Translations under genes and position numbers: made by a program
Part shown: piece after piece, positions 54,493 through 62,305 of the stretch
How the letters are laid out: every line of letters starts with the position of its first letter
Numbering within the stretch: position 1 is the stretch's first letter
The notes under the pieces: model-generated
Seen by the model: the letters and a program-made list of their open reading frames with translations, nothing else
What the model was told of the DNA's origin: nothing
Database searches by the model: none
Source of the DNA: Leucothrix arctica
GTDB taxonomy: Bacteria; Pseudomonadota; Gammaproteobacteria; Thiotrichales; Thiotrichaceae
Reading direction: 5' to 3'
DNA length: 64,000 nt
Assembly (NCBI RefSeq): GCF_003172895.1
Contig: NZ_QGKL01000012.1
Coordinates: 1-64,000 of the forward strand

Positions 54493-54999
54493 ATGACAGG
54501 AACACGTAAGCGACTACTGATAAACCTGTGCCTACTTGCTTTAGTAATAGGTGCAGGTTGGATGGCTTATCAGCAAGTTCAAAAGGACAATTCGGGTGTG
54601 GACACTCTCTATACCGATACGATTGGTGACACTATGCGAGAGATTCGTATCTTAGTCCCAGGGAAGGATGAGCTTGTGTTGTCAGCAGAGGGCGAAGACT
54701 GGTTTATCACTCAGCCTATTCAAGCCAAAGCGAACCCAAAGTCACTGAGGCACTTGTTAACAATGATGGCTGAACCAATATTGAAGACTTATGAAGTTGA
54801 GGGAAAAGCACTTGAGACTTATGACCTTGGCGATGCTGCTATTCGAGTGACCTTTAATGATGTCGAGTATGTCTTTGGAAAGTTAAATCCGGTTAATCGT
54901 CAGCGTTACATTCTGTTAGAAAACAAAATTTTGATGGCCAATGAAGTGGTCTATGAACTGCTCAACCGTGGTGTTGACGGTTTTAAAGAGGAAAAGTAA
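54493..54999 (+). CDS. membrane-anchored DUF4340-like protein
   Basis: A 168-residue protein with one N-terminal helix (about 7-25) and a mainly beta domain. The region around LVLSAEGEDWFITQPIQAKA and the following LRHLLTMM resembles part of DUF4340, a family near gliding or ABC auxiliary proteins but of unknown role. It is divergent from cpxR and its stop overlaps the mutM start by one base. Its coupling to mutM looks accidental rather than functional. Confidence 0.7.
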   Translation: MTGTRKRLLINLCLLALVIGAGWMAYQQVQKDNSGVDTLYTDTIGDTMREIRILVPGKDELVLSAEGEDWFITQPIQAKANPKSLRHLLTMMAEPILKTYEVEGKALETYDLGDAAIRVTFNDVEYVFGKLNPVNRQRYILLENKILMANEVVYELLNRGVDGFKEEK

Positions 55000-55811
55000 T
55001 GCCAGAGTTACCAGAAGTCGAAACGACTTGCCGAGGTATTGAGCCTCATACAAAAGGCAGAAAGGTTACGGCAGTTATCGTGCGACAGCCACAGCTTCGC
55101 TGGTTAGTCCCTGAGAGTATTCAAAGCCTTGTTGGGCAAAGTATCGATGCGGTATCACGTCGCTCCAAGTATGTATTTTTAGAGGCACAGACTGGCACAG
55201 TAATGATTCACTTGGGGATGTCAGGAAGCTTGCGACTAGTCGACGCGACGCTAGCACCGGATAAGCATGACCATGTCGATTTAGTTTTAGACTCGGGTAA
55301 AGCGTTACGTTTGCATGACCCTAGGCGTTTTGGTGCTGTGCTTTGGACGACTGAAAATACTGACGACCATAAACTTATTACTCATCTCGGCCCTGAGCCA
55401 CTGACCGATGCATTTGATATGAATCACTTGCACAAGATTGCACATAATCGATCAATGAGCGTGAAGCAGTTCATTATGGACGGTAAAGTAGTGGTGGGTG
55501 TTGGTAATATTTATGCGAGTGAGTCGTTATTTATGGCTGGTATCTCGCCTAAGCGTGCCGCAAATAAAGTTTCAAAGCAGCGCTATGAATTACTCACCAA
55601 GTGCATTAAACAAGTACTGGCTCGCGCCATTGAACAAGGTGGCACGACACTACGTGACTTTGTTCAAGCAGAAGGTAAGCCAGGTTATTTCCAGCAGGAA
55701 CTCAATGTGTATGGTCGAGCAGGTGAGAAATGCTTGGTGTGTGAGTCAGTTATTAAACAAATTAAACAAGGTCAGCGCTCGACATTCTATTGTTCTGACT
55801 GCCAGAAATAA
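54999..55811 (+). CDS. mutM: formamidopyrimidine-DNA glycosylase
   Basis: A 270-residue bifunctional glycosylase/AP lyase that removes 8-oxoguanine. PELPEVE at the N-terminus gives the catalytic Pro2 and Glu3, Lys57 is in RRSKYV, the H2TH segment is near KQFIMDGKVVVGVGNIYASE, and the C-terminal zinc finger is CLVC ... CSDC. The length is typical. A strong hairpin follows. Confidence 0.97.
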   Translation: MPELPEVETTCRGIEPHTKGRKVTAVIVRQPQLRWLVPESIQSLVGQSIDAVSRRSKYVFLEAQTGTVMIHLGMSGSLRLVDATLAPDKHDHVDLVLDSGKALRLHDPRRFGAVLWTTENTDDHKLITHLGPEPLTDAFDMNHLHKIAHNRSMSVKQFIMDGKVVVGVGNIYASESLFMAGISPKRAANKVSKQRYELLTKCIKQVLARAIEQGGTTLRDFVQAEGKPGYFQQELNVYGRAGEKCLVCESVIKQIKQGQRSTFYCSDCQK

Positions 55812-55812
55812 T

Positions 55813-55850
55813 AAAAGCGCCACACACTCATGACAGAGTGCGGCGCTTTA
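55813..55850 (+). terminator. terminator after mutM
   Basis: AAAGCGCC and GGCGCTTT close a longer stem containing CACTC/GAGTG. T-run short. Confidence 0.8.
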
Positions 55851-55977
55851 GGATGGCTATAGTCATAACAACCAAAGTTGTTTTATTTTTTATTAATCGA
55901 CGCTAGTGAGTGGTAAAAGCTATGACTGGCGAAGATTATATGGGTGCTTTGTTACAAGGCCATGACAGTTCTAAAAA

Positions 55978-56217
55978 TTAATCGTCTGCTTTCTTTACGC
56001 GTAGTTTACTGCCTGAGAATTCTTTACCATTCAGTAGTTTAATCGCTGCTTTAGCATCGCCTATTTTTGGTAGCTCTGCAAAACCAAACCCTTTTGATTC
56101 GCCAGTCTCTTTGTCCATGACTAATGTGCATGACTGAACTGTGCCGAACTTCTCAAACATTTCTGTCAAGTCAGCTTGTGTAATGTTGCGGGCGATGTTT
56201 CGTATTAATAATTTCAT
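55978..56217 (-). CDS. RRM-type RNA-binding protein
   Basis: A 79-residue single RRM domain protein. RNP2 is LLIRNI (residues 3-8) and RNP1 is KGFGFAEL (about 43-50). Small bacterial RRM proteins are found in cyanobacteria and many proteobacteria, where cold or RNA-related roles have been proposed. No glycine-rich tail is present. Single gene with its own 165-base upstream region on either side. Confidence 0.93.
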   Translation of the reverse strand: MKLLIRNIARNITQADLTEMFEKFGTVQSCTLVMDKETGESKGFGFAELPKIGDAKAAIKLLNGKEFSGSKLRVKKADD

Positions 56218-56304
56218 GTTTATTCTCTAAATGGTGTACCACGAGGGTGGTGCTTTAAACGATGCGCGTATGATACAGGATATTTAGCAGCGCTTTATGA
56301 ATAC

Positions 56305-56940
56305 CTAATCGGTTTGCACTCTATTTGCCACTGTTAATGTGCCATCTTCTTCGCGCTTAACGATGATTATTTCACCGGAGGCAGGGAATACACCCGTTAA
56401 GGCTGTGATATTGACTTGATGAGTAACGAGGACGATCGGCTTTGAGAGGTCTTGTTTCAATAGCCATGCGTTTAGTGACAATGTTTGCGGAGATGCCTGT
56501 TCGCGTGTCTCGAAGAATGAGCTAATCAGTGGTAGTTCGATAGGCGTGTTTAGGTCCAAATACTTAGCCGTATCAATACAGCGACACCACTCGCTGGTAA
56601 ATACTTGTGCTTCGGTAATGCCACTGTCACGAAATCGTTTACCAATATTCACTGCTTGATCAATCCCTCGCTGCGACAAGTTTCTTTGGGTTGAGCAGTC
56701 TTGTAGGTCGAAGTTTGAAGGGTCGCCCATCCCCGGCGCGAGAGCGTGGCGCATAATCGCAAAGTGATTACCTGATTTGAGCGACTTTAAGGCGGCAGTC
56801 TCGTCAGCTTGCAGGCTGCCTGTGGTGAATATTAGGCAGCTAAAGACTAACAAGGGCAATTGCCAAAATTGCTTAGTCACTGTGGAGAGTTGCTGCTTCA
56901 AGCGGGATAGTGCCGATGTTGAATGAGTCGTCTGTGGCAT
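56305..56940 (-). CDS. exported histidine phosphatase family protein
   Basis: A 211-residue protein. A long cytoplasmic N-terminal segment (about 25 residues) precedes a hydrophobic signal (LPLLVFSCLIFTTGSLQA), then a phosphoglycerate-mutase-like domain with phospho-acceptor RHA (FAIMRHALAPG near residue 64) where RHG is usual, and the second His in VTHQVNITAL. Likely periplasmic; substrate unknown. Similar exported proteins are often linked to polysaccharide or phosphosugar removal. Confidence 0.83.
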   Translation of the reverse strand: MPQTTHSTSALSRLKQQLSTVTKQFWQLPLLVFSCLIFTTGSLQADETAALKSLKSGNHFAIMRHALAPGMGDPSNFDLQDCSTQRNLSQRGIDQAVNIGKRFRDSGITEAQVFTSEWCRCIDTAKYLDLNTPIELPLISSFFETREQASPQTLSLNAWLLKQDLSKPIVLVTHQVNITALTGVFPASGEIIIVKREEDGTLTVANRVQTD

Positions 56941-57160
56941 GCAGTGAATCCTCTTAGTTTAGTGTGTATGACTACATCAGAGTCTATTTTAAAGAAGAAT
57001 GATAATCAGATTAGAAATAGTAATGAAATATTAATAAAGTACGTTGAGATTACCGCTGGGTGCATGACATTACGTTTTTGCTGTATAAGAAAGTTATAGA
57101 CGCTAAGTATCAACGTTTCACATATTATATAAGCGCAGCACTTAACCGATAGGAGAAGTA

Positions 57161-57634
57161 ATGTCAGTAGAAAATGATTCAAAAGGCCCAGCCGTTAAAT
57201 TCCCACCACCACTCATATTCGTCAGCTTTATAATTATTGCCGCGCTTGTTCAACAATACTGGCCGTTGTCATTTTCAGGTGATCTATTTTTTAAAGTGCT
57301 TGGCGCAATGGATATTCTGGCGGGTTTGATAGCGATACTTATTGTTAAGCGTAGCTTTGATAAAGTGGATACTGAGATTGAACCATGGAAGCCGACTTCT
57401 GCAATCGTTAGTGATGGTCTTTTTGCTTACTCTCGAAACCCTATTTATGTCGCGCTGGGTGTTATTACCTTAGGTGTTGGCCTTATTTATGGAAGCTTCT
57501 GGGTGATGTTTAGTTTTTTACCGGCGGCTGTGGTCGTCTACTTTGTCGCGATTAAAAACGAAGAGGCCTATCTGGAGCGAAAGTTTGGTGAAGAGTACTT
57601 AGCTTATAAGGCAAAGGTTAGACGTTGGGTTTAG
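57161..57634 (+). CDS. isoprenylcysteine carboxyl-methyltransferase-like membrane protein
   Basis: A 157-residue protein with four hydrophobic helices and the ICMT/phospholipid-methyltransferase motif YSRNPIYVALG, plus NEEAYLERKFGEEYLAYKAKVRRWV at the C-terminus that holds the SAM-site Glu. Bacterial members methylate small lipophilic or unknown acceptors. AGGAG stands before the ATG. Single gene. Confidence 0.88.
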   Translation: MSVENDSKGPAVKFPPPLIFVSFIIIAALVQQYWPLSFSGDLFFKVLGAMDILAGLIAILIVKRSFDKVDTEIEPWKPTSAIVSDGLFAYSRNPIYVALGVITLGVGLIYGSFWVMFSFLPAAVVVYFVAIKNEEAYLERKFGEEYLAYKAKVRRWV

Positions 57635-57721
57635 CCAGTAGGGCTAGTTTTTTGAATGAAGGGGTAGTATGTCAGTCTGAGTTATCTTAGTGAATATAAC
57701 CCGTTCTTAAATTTTAGGCAT

Positions 57722-57759
57722 AAAAAAAGCCCGCTAACATTACTGTTAAGCGGGCTTTT
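57722..57759 (-). terminator. tRNA-Asn terminator, copy 1
   Basis: On the minus strand AAAAGCCCGCT pairs with AGCGGGCTTTTTTT. It lies just downstream of the tRNA; the sequence is also T-rich on the + side. Confidence 0.9.
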
Positions 57760-57766
57760 CAAAATT

Positions 57767-57842
57767 TGGCTCCTCAGGCAAGACTCGAACTTGCGACCAA
57801 TAGATTAACAGTCTACTGCTCTACCAACTGAGCTACTAAGGA
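57767..57842 (-). tRNA. tRNA-Asn (GTT), copy 1
   Basis: A 76-base cloverleaf with CCA encoded. Acceptor arms TCCTTAG and CTGAGGA pair with one G-U; the D arm is GCTC/GAGC; the anticodon loop CTGTTAA gives GTT; the T arm is GCAAG-TTCGAGT-CTTGC. Confidence 0.98.
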
Positions 57843-57858
57843 ATCGTTTGAGCGGCGT

Positions 57859-57887
57859 ATATTAGTGTCAGACGCTGCTTTCGTCAA
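57859..57887 (-). promoter_or_regulatory. sigma-70 promoter of tRNA-Asn copy 1
   Basis: TTGACG (57882-57887) and TAATAT (57859-57864) on the minus strand, 17 bases apart, just upstream of the tRNA. A GCC/GCG-type discriminator follows the -10, as expected for stable RNA genes under stringent control. Confidence 0.9.
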
Positions 57888-57958
57888 TACCTAATTCTAA
57901 GAGTTTTACAGTCTTTTGTAAATAGTTGTCGCGTAGCTGAACGGGGACTTTATAAAGG

Positions 57959-58789
57959 CTAATTATTAAGCTGCTTATCAACGGTCGTGCGAAATGATCG
58001 ACTAACAGGTACCTCTTTATCATCGATAAGTTTTAGCTTCATGCTTTGTCCCTCGATGACCACATCTTTCACCGCTGCATGTGCCACCCAATGAGAACGA
58101 TGCACCTGCATACCTAGGGTACTTGGCGTTTGTTTGACGGCGTCTGAAAATCGATGCAATACCATCCGGTTGCCATCACTCGTTGTGATCGAGATGTAGT
58201 GCTCTTGAGCTTCCATGCAATAAACACGGCCATCTAATGGTGGGTTAATTGAGTCAAAGAAACTGGCTTGTGCAGTAGTCTCTTTTTTTAAATCACTCTC
58301 GGTTACGTTGGCTACTTGACTACCTATTTGAAGTAATAAGCGTGGCAGCAATAAAATAACACTGAGAATAATGTGATTATCCAGCAGATAGAATAGCTCT
58401 AGCCCAAATGCCCAACCTCTGGAGCCTGAATGCAGATCTATGCTATCGAGCCCAAGTTCAGGGAGACCCATTACCAAGTCCAAAGCTGTGATGGCTAAAG
58501 TGAAAGGTATTAAGCTAAGCAGAATAGCGCTGACGTAGCGGGCCCAAGTCGGCAATATGCGATGACAGTATTTCTCTACAGCAAATAAAACAGCGGTAAG
58601 AAATGCAGTCTCGATGAGTATTCTGAACGTCCAGTACAGGTAACTACCGAGGACACCAAAGATTGCATAATAAGCATCTTGATGAGCCGCTAATGTCCAC
58701 GCGGTTAATAATGCCAGTACAACAATCCAAAACTCTTCTAATTTGATGAAATCTTGTTTCAAATAAGTGCCACTCATGTATTTATTCAT
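57959..58789 (-). CDS. membrane-anchored LytTR transcription regulator
   Basis: A 276-residue protein with four N-terminal hydrophobic helices (about 17-38, 42-68, 85-108, 125-150) and a C-terminal LytTR DNA-binding domain (about 180-276: RVYCMEAQEHYISI, HRSHWVA, VSRSFR). It has no receiver domain, so it is not a two-component regulator in the usual sense. It probably binds repeats upstream of a nearby promoter, perhaps that of the divergent lectin-like gene (58979). This is inferred from position. Confidence 0.88.
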   Translation of the reverse strand: MNKYMSGTYLKQDFIKLEEFWIVVLALLTAWTLAAHQDAYYAIFGVLGSYLYWTFRILIETAFLTAVLFAVEKYCHRILPTWARYVSAILLSLIPFTLAITALDLVMGLPELGLDSIDLHSGSRGWAFGLELFYLLDNHIILSVILLLPRLLLQIGSQVANVTESDLKKETTAQASFFDSINPPLDGRVYCMEAQEHYISITTSDGNRMVLHRFSDAVKQTPSTLGMQVHRSHWVAHAAVKDVVIEGQSMKLKLIDDKEVPVSRSFRTTVDKQLNN

Positions 58790-58845
58790 GCATCTTGAAT
58801 GGATATTTAATTCTATATTGTTGAATAGTAAGTAAATAGTCCGAA

Positions 58846-58924
58846 CACTAATTAGTGATAAATCACGCCAATGCCATTGGTGAAATAGGCGATGTGTGTC
58901 TAAAAAAAACGATCAAAACACATC
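58846..58924. promoter_or_regulatory. three dyads between the LytTR and lectin-like genes
   Basis: CACTAATTAGTG (58846-58857) is a perfect 12-base palindrome. CCAATG-C-CATTGG (58868-58880) is a second. GATGTGT (58891-58897) and ACACATC (58918-58924) form a third, wider inverted repeat. They lie in the 189-base divergent region and could be operators for the LytTR protein or other regulators. Binding is not shown. Confidence 0.5.
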
Positions 58925-58978
58925 TATTATAGGCGTTAGTATGCACAAGTATACAATCACACAAAATAGAGGTGGAGC

Positions 58979-59626
58979 ATGAAATTATCAATCGTATTAG
59001 CCCTAAGTATTGCGGCTGTTACTGCAGGATCAATTGTTCAAGCTGACAGCGATTCAGCAATGAGCTTTTTTGTGACCAGTGAAGGTTCTGGTAAAGGTGG
59101 TGATCTAGGTGGTCTTGAAGGTGCTGATAAGCATTGCACAACATTAGCAGAGTCAGCTGGTGTGAAAGGTAAAGGATGGAAGGCATACCTAAGTACACAG
59201 GAAGAGGGCAAGCGTGGGGTTTCTGCTCGTGACCGTATCGGAACAGGTCCATGGCACAATGCAAAAGGTGAGTTAATCGCAACGAACCTAGATGACTTAC
59301 ATATCTCTCCAAATATCTTTAAAACGACAGCATTGAATGAGAATGGTGAGCTAGTGAATGGTCGTGGTGATGCGCCAAACAAACATGACCTTCTAACAGG
59401 CTCAATGTCTGACGGAACTGCTTACTTCCCAACAGAGACTGCAGATAAGACATGTAGTAACTGGACGAGCTCAGACAAGGGTAGTGCAACGGTGGGTCAT
59501 CACGATAGACATGGTGGCGGTAACACTTCTTGGAACTCAGCACACGGTTCGCGTGGCTGTAGCCCAGAAGCGTTGACTACAACGGGTGGTACTGGTTTGT
59601 TTATGTGTTTTGCAGTTGCTAAATAA
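58979..59626 (+). CDS. secreted lectin-like protein
   Basis: A 215-residue protein with a cleavable signal peptide (to about VQA, residue 21). The mature domain begins MSFFVTSEGSGKGGDLGGL, then repeats such as ARDRIGTGPWHN, NGRGDAPNKHDLLTGS and GNTSWNSAHGSRGC, and contains four or five cysteines. I recall this family being annotated as lectin or C-type-lectin-like/endostatin-fold; its ligand is unknown. Contains an RGD (NGRGDAP). Strong GGAG ribosome site. Encoded between two tRNA-Asn repeats. Confidence 0.75.
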   Translation: MKLSIVLALSIAAVTAGSIVQADSDSAMSFFVTSEGSGKGGDLGGLEGADKHCTTLAESAGVKGKGWKAYLSTQEEGKRGVSARDRIGTGPWHNAKGELIATNLDDLHISPNIFKTTALNENGELVNGRGDAPNKHDLLTGSMSDGTAYFPTETADKTCSNWTSSDKGSATVGHHDRHGGGNTSWNSAHGSRGCSPEALTTTGGTGLFMCFAVAK

Positions 59627-59643
59627 GCACTGAATTTTAGGCA

Positions 59644-59682
59644 TAAAAAAAGCCCGCTAACATTGCTGTTAAGCGGGCTTTT
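59644..59682. terminator. tRNA-Asn terminator, copy 2
   Basis: AAAAAAAGCCCGCT with AGCGGGCTTTT. It is bidirectional in form: it can end the tRNA (minus) and the lectin-like gene (plus). Confidence 0.9.
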
Positions 59683-59689
59683 CAAAATT

Positions 59690-59765
59690 TGGCTCCTCAG
59701 GCAAGACTCGAACTTGCGACCAATAGATTAACAGTCTACTGCTCTACCAACTGAGCTACTAAGGA
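59690..59765 (-). tRNA. tRNA-Asn (GTT), copy 2
   Basis: Identical to copy 1 over the 76 bases, with GTT anticodon and encoded CCA. Confidence 0.98.
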
Positions 59766-59781
59766 ATCGTTTGAGCGGCGT

Positions 59782-59810
59782 ATATTAGTGTCGGATGCTG
59801 TTTTCGTCAA
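59782..59810 (-). promoter_or_regulatory. sigma-70 promoter of tRNA-Asn copy 2
   Basis: TTGACG (59805-59810) and TAATAT (59782-59787) on the minus strand, 17 bases apart. It lies right after the stop of the 59819-60826 gene. Confidence 0.9.
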
Positions 59811-59818
59811 CACCTTTT

Positions 59819-60826
59819 TTAGATTTTTTGGATAAAAAAGTCGGAAACTTTTGATTCTGTGGATTCTTTAAGTCGTGAAGATATTATCTTATGTAGAACA
59901 GGGCACTCTAAGTAACTAATATCATTATCTAATATCGTAGTGTCTAATGTTTTAGACCACGTTAAGTCAGTATTTATCTGCCAAGCTTGCATAAACCGCT
60001 TAACATAGTTGCTATTAGCGGGTGCACCAGGTGCAGCTTCGTCTTCACTGCTAACGGTGACTTCTAAGGCTTCTATCAGAATATCTTGGTTAGAGTTTGT
60101 TTGGCCAAACGCTGCTTTGTGTTGTCTTTTGAACGTATCGCGAAGCATATCAATAGGCATACACTTCATCAGCAGGCTATTCGAGCTATTGTCATAACGC
60201 ATACGTAGCTGCCAATTTGACTGCAATGACTCTGCGTCTACACCACGTTCACTCATCACTTCAGAGCAAGACTCGCGTAAGTCACGGTAGTAAGTTTCGA
60301 TGTCTTGCATAGACACATCATTTAACATCACATTTAGCATATGACGACAAGCCTTAAACTCGGGCACCGGCGCTTGAGCCGTTGTGTCAGTAAATGTTGT
60401 GATATTGAGTGCGTCAGAGAGAAGGGCTAAGTGGAGCGGTGAGGTTGTTGTATTACTAAACAGTCTGCAATCAATAAAGTTTTGATTAAAAAAGCGGTGA
60501 CGTAATATTTCCGCTTCTTTTTCAGCATCTATTTTTAGCGTTGCCAAGGCAAGCTGTTCAAGTCCAAGTCGTCGATTTGACTTTTTCTCATATAATTTTG
60601 CTAATTTCTCAAGCTGTTGTTGCAGGTCGGTCAGCTTATATTGCTTGTCTTCTGTTTTTTCCCCCAGTAGTGCATAACAGGCATGCACATTAAGCATCTG
60701 TTTTTTCTTAGGTTGCTTCACTTCTCGGGTATTTGATAGCGCTAAGTACTGCCCAAGCTTGCTTGAAAAACGTTGCGTAAAACTGGGTTCTAATGTTGGC
60801 AGCTGTTCTCGTCTCGAAAATAACAT
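59819..60826 (-). CDS. hypothetical protein coupled to dusA
   Basis: A 335-residue soluble protein I do not recognise. It has a basic N-terminus, a helical stretch with heptad character (LQQQLEKLAKLYEKK, about residues 68-82), and a C-terminal mixed domain. There is no signal peptide, membrane segment or known enzyme motif. It begins five bases after the dusA stop, so it is almost surely translated with it; a role linked to RNA is possible but unsupported. Confidence 0.7.
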   Translation of the reverse strand: MLFSRREQLPTLEPSFTQRFSSKLGQYLALSNTREVKQPKKKQMLNVHACYALLGEKTEDKQYKLTDLQQQLEKLAKLYEKKSNRRLGLEQLALATLKIDAEKEAEILRHRFFNQNFIDCRLFSNTTTSPLHLALLSDALNITTFTDTTAQAPVPEFKACRHMLNVMLNDVSMQDIETYYRDLRESCSEVMSERGVDAESLQSNWQLRMRYDNSSNSLLMKCMPIDMLRDTFKRQHKAAFGQTNSNQDILIEALEVTVSSEDEAAPGAPANSNYVKRFMQAWQINTDLTWSKTLDTTILDNDISYLECPVLHKIISSRLKESTESKVSDFFIQKI

Positions 60827-60831
60827 ATCTA

Positions 60832-61809
60832 CTACTCCGAATGATTGATAAAGCTTCCTGCTTCTATCAATACCTCAATGCCCGCACCTTTTTTGTGTGC
60901 TTGCTCGCTGATATGGCGTCGAAATGCCTTGGCTCCCACCTGGCCTTGGAATAATCCAAGAATATGACGACTCATATGTTTCAGAGGGACTCCCTCGCTA
61001 AGGTGTGCCTCGGTGTATTCAATAAACTGTTGTAATATTTGTTGGCGTGTCGCTATAGGATGGGGGTCGTTATATAGCGCTGCATCGACATCAATCATGT
61101 GATATGGGTTGTGATAGGCTTCCCGGCCAACCATTGCTCCATCAACAAACTTAAGGTGCTCTTGGCACTCTTCAATCGTTGTTATTCCCCCATTAATGAT
61201 AATTTCTAAATCAGGATATTCCCGCTTTATCTCATATACTAGTGAGTAATTCAATGGTGGGACATCACGATTCTGTTTTGGGCTTAAGCCTTTTAGCCAT
61301 GCTTTACGTGCATGAATAATAAATGTTTTGCAGCCAGAGTCAGCAACGACTTTAACGAAGTTACGTAAGCTAACCTCTTCATCTTGCTCATCTATTCCTA
61401 TTCTGTTCTTCACGGTAATAGGAATTGAAACGGCTTGTTGCATCGCGTCAACACACTCAGCAATCAGCTCAGGTTGAGCCATTAAACAGGCACCAAAGGC
61501 CCCACGTTGTACGCGATCACTTGGGCAACCGACATTAATATTGACTTCATCATAGCCAAAATCTTCTGCCATTTTAGCACAGGCAGTCATGTCGGCAACG
61601 TCGCTACCACCTAATTGTAGTGCAACAGGATGTTCTTCATTATTAAATCGTAAATAACGATCAGAATCACCGTGTATTAATGCACCAGTCGTTACCATCT
61701 CTGTATACAGAAAGGCATGTTTGGAAATTAGGCGTAAAAAATAACGGTCGTGGCGATCAGTCCAATCTAGCATTGGGGCCACGCAATAGCGTCTAGGGGA
61801 GTCTATCAA
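60832..61809 (-). CDS. dusA: tRNA-dihydrouridine(20/20a) synthase
   Basis: A 325-residue FMN enzyme that reduces U20/U20a in tRNA. CVAPMLDWTDRHDRYF at the N-terminus, GCPSDRVQRGAFGACLM with the catalytic cysteine near residue 95, and NGGITT for FMN are typical DusA. The start is TTG at 61809; no ATG lies nearby upstream of the conserved core, and the ribosome site is weak. First gene of a two-gene operon. Confidence 0.95.
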   Translation of the reverse strand: MIDSPRRYCVAPMLDWTDRHDRYFLRLISKHAFLYTEMVTTGALIHGDSDRYLRFNNEEHPVALQLGGSDVADMTACAKMAEDFGYDEVNINVGCPSDRVQRGAFGACLMAQPELIAECVDAMQQAVSIPITVKNRIGIDEQDEEVSLRNFVKVVADSGCKTFIIHARKAWLKGLSPKQNRDVPPLNYSLVYEIKREYPDLEIIINGGITTIEECQEHLKFVDGAMVGREAYHNPYHMIDVDAALYNDPHPIATRQQILQQFIEYTEAHLSEGVPLKHMSRHILGLFQGQVGAKAFRRHISEQAHKKGAGIEVLIEAGSFINHSE

Positions 61810-61892
61810 AGCGGTTGCCGATTTTTTAAAAGAGGCAAATTATAACCGAACACGATAGAATTATTAGAGATATTTAATGACGGATAATAATA

Positions 61893-62225
61893 ATGGATCC
61901 ACAACAGTCAGTTGAAGCTGGAAATTGGGTCGCGTTAGCGGCGTATATGGGGTTTAGTTTTTTCGTAGGATTTGCCATCGGTTTTGCGGTAAAGACCTTC
62001 TTAAAGATTATGTTTTTTCTAGTGGGGACAATCTTACTTATCTTATTTGTGCTGCAGTACAACGGCATGATTGAGGTACATTGGGCGGGGTTTGAAACGG
62101 TTTATAACGGCATCATTACTTGGATTACACCACACCTTGGTGGACTAAAGAATTTTGCGACAGCCAATTTATCATCTGCTTCCATGGCAGGTCTAGGTCT
62201 ATTTTTGGGTCTACGAAAAAAGTAA
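61893..62225 (+). CDS. FUN14 family membrane protein
   Basis: A 110-residue protein with two or three hydrophobic helices (about 13-32, 36-56, 95-108) and a GFxxGFAxGFAxK glycine pattern in the first helix. This is the layout of the FUN14 family, known as mitophagy receptors in eukaryotes but with no clear role in bacteria. Divergent from dusA, 80 bases before panB. Confidence 0.78.
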   Translation: MDPQQSVEAGNWVALAAYMGFSFFVGFAIGFAVKTFLKIMFFLVGTILLILFVLQYNGMIEVHWAGFETVYNGIITWITPHLGGLKNFATANLSSASMAGLGLFLGLRKK

Positions 62226-62305
62226 TACAGGTTATTGCTGTATAAAATTAGCCTACCGACATAGGCTGATACTATTAAATTTTTTGATTAGCATACGGAG
62301 TTATC

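Larger units (their letters stand above)
57710..57892. repeat. 183-base repeat unit, copy 1, carrying tRNA-Asn
   Basis: Copy 1 spans a terminator, a complete tRNA-Asn and its promoter. Copy 2 is at 59633-59815. I count only about five to eight differences, all outside the tRNA. The two direct repeats enclose 1.74 kb with two genes. Confidence 0.92.
59633..59815. repeat. 183-base repeat unit, copy 2, carrying tRNA-Asn
   Basis: Direct repeat of 57710-57892 with terminator, tRNA and promoter. The lectin-like gene ends seven bases before it. Confidence 0.92.

Noticed and set aside
59019-59543. Several antisense frames over the lectin-like gene
   Set aside because: They arise from the codon pattern of the sense gene, which has a signal peptide, ribosome site and family resemblance.
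57710-59815. tRNA repeats as an integrative-element attachment pair
   Set aside because: There is no integrase gene in the interval, and the repeats are whole transcription units rather than tRNA 3' ends, so simple duplication fits better.
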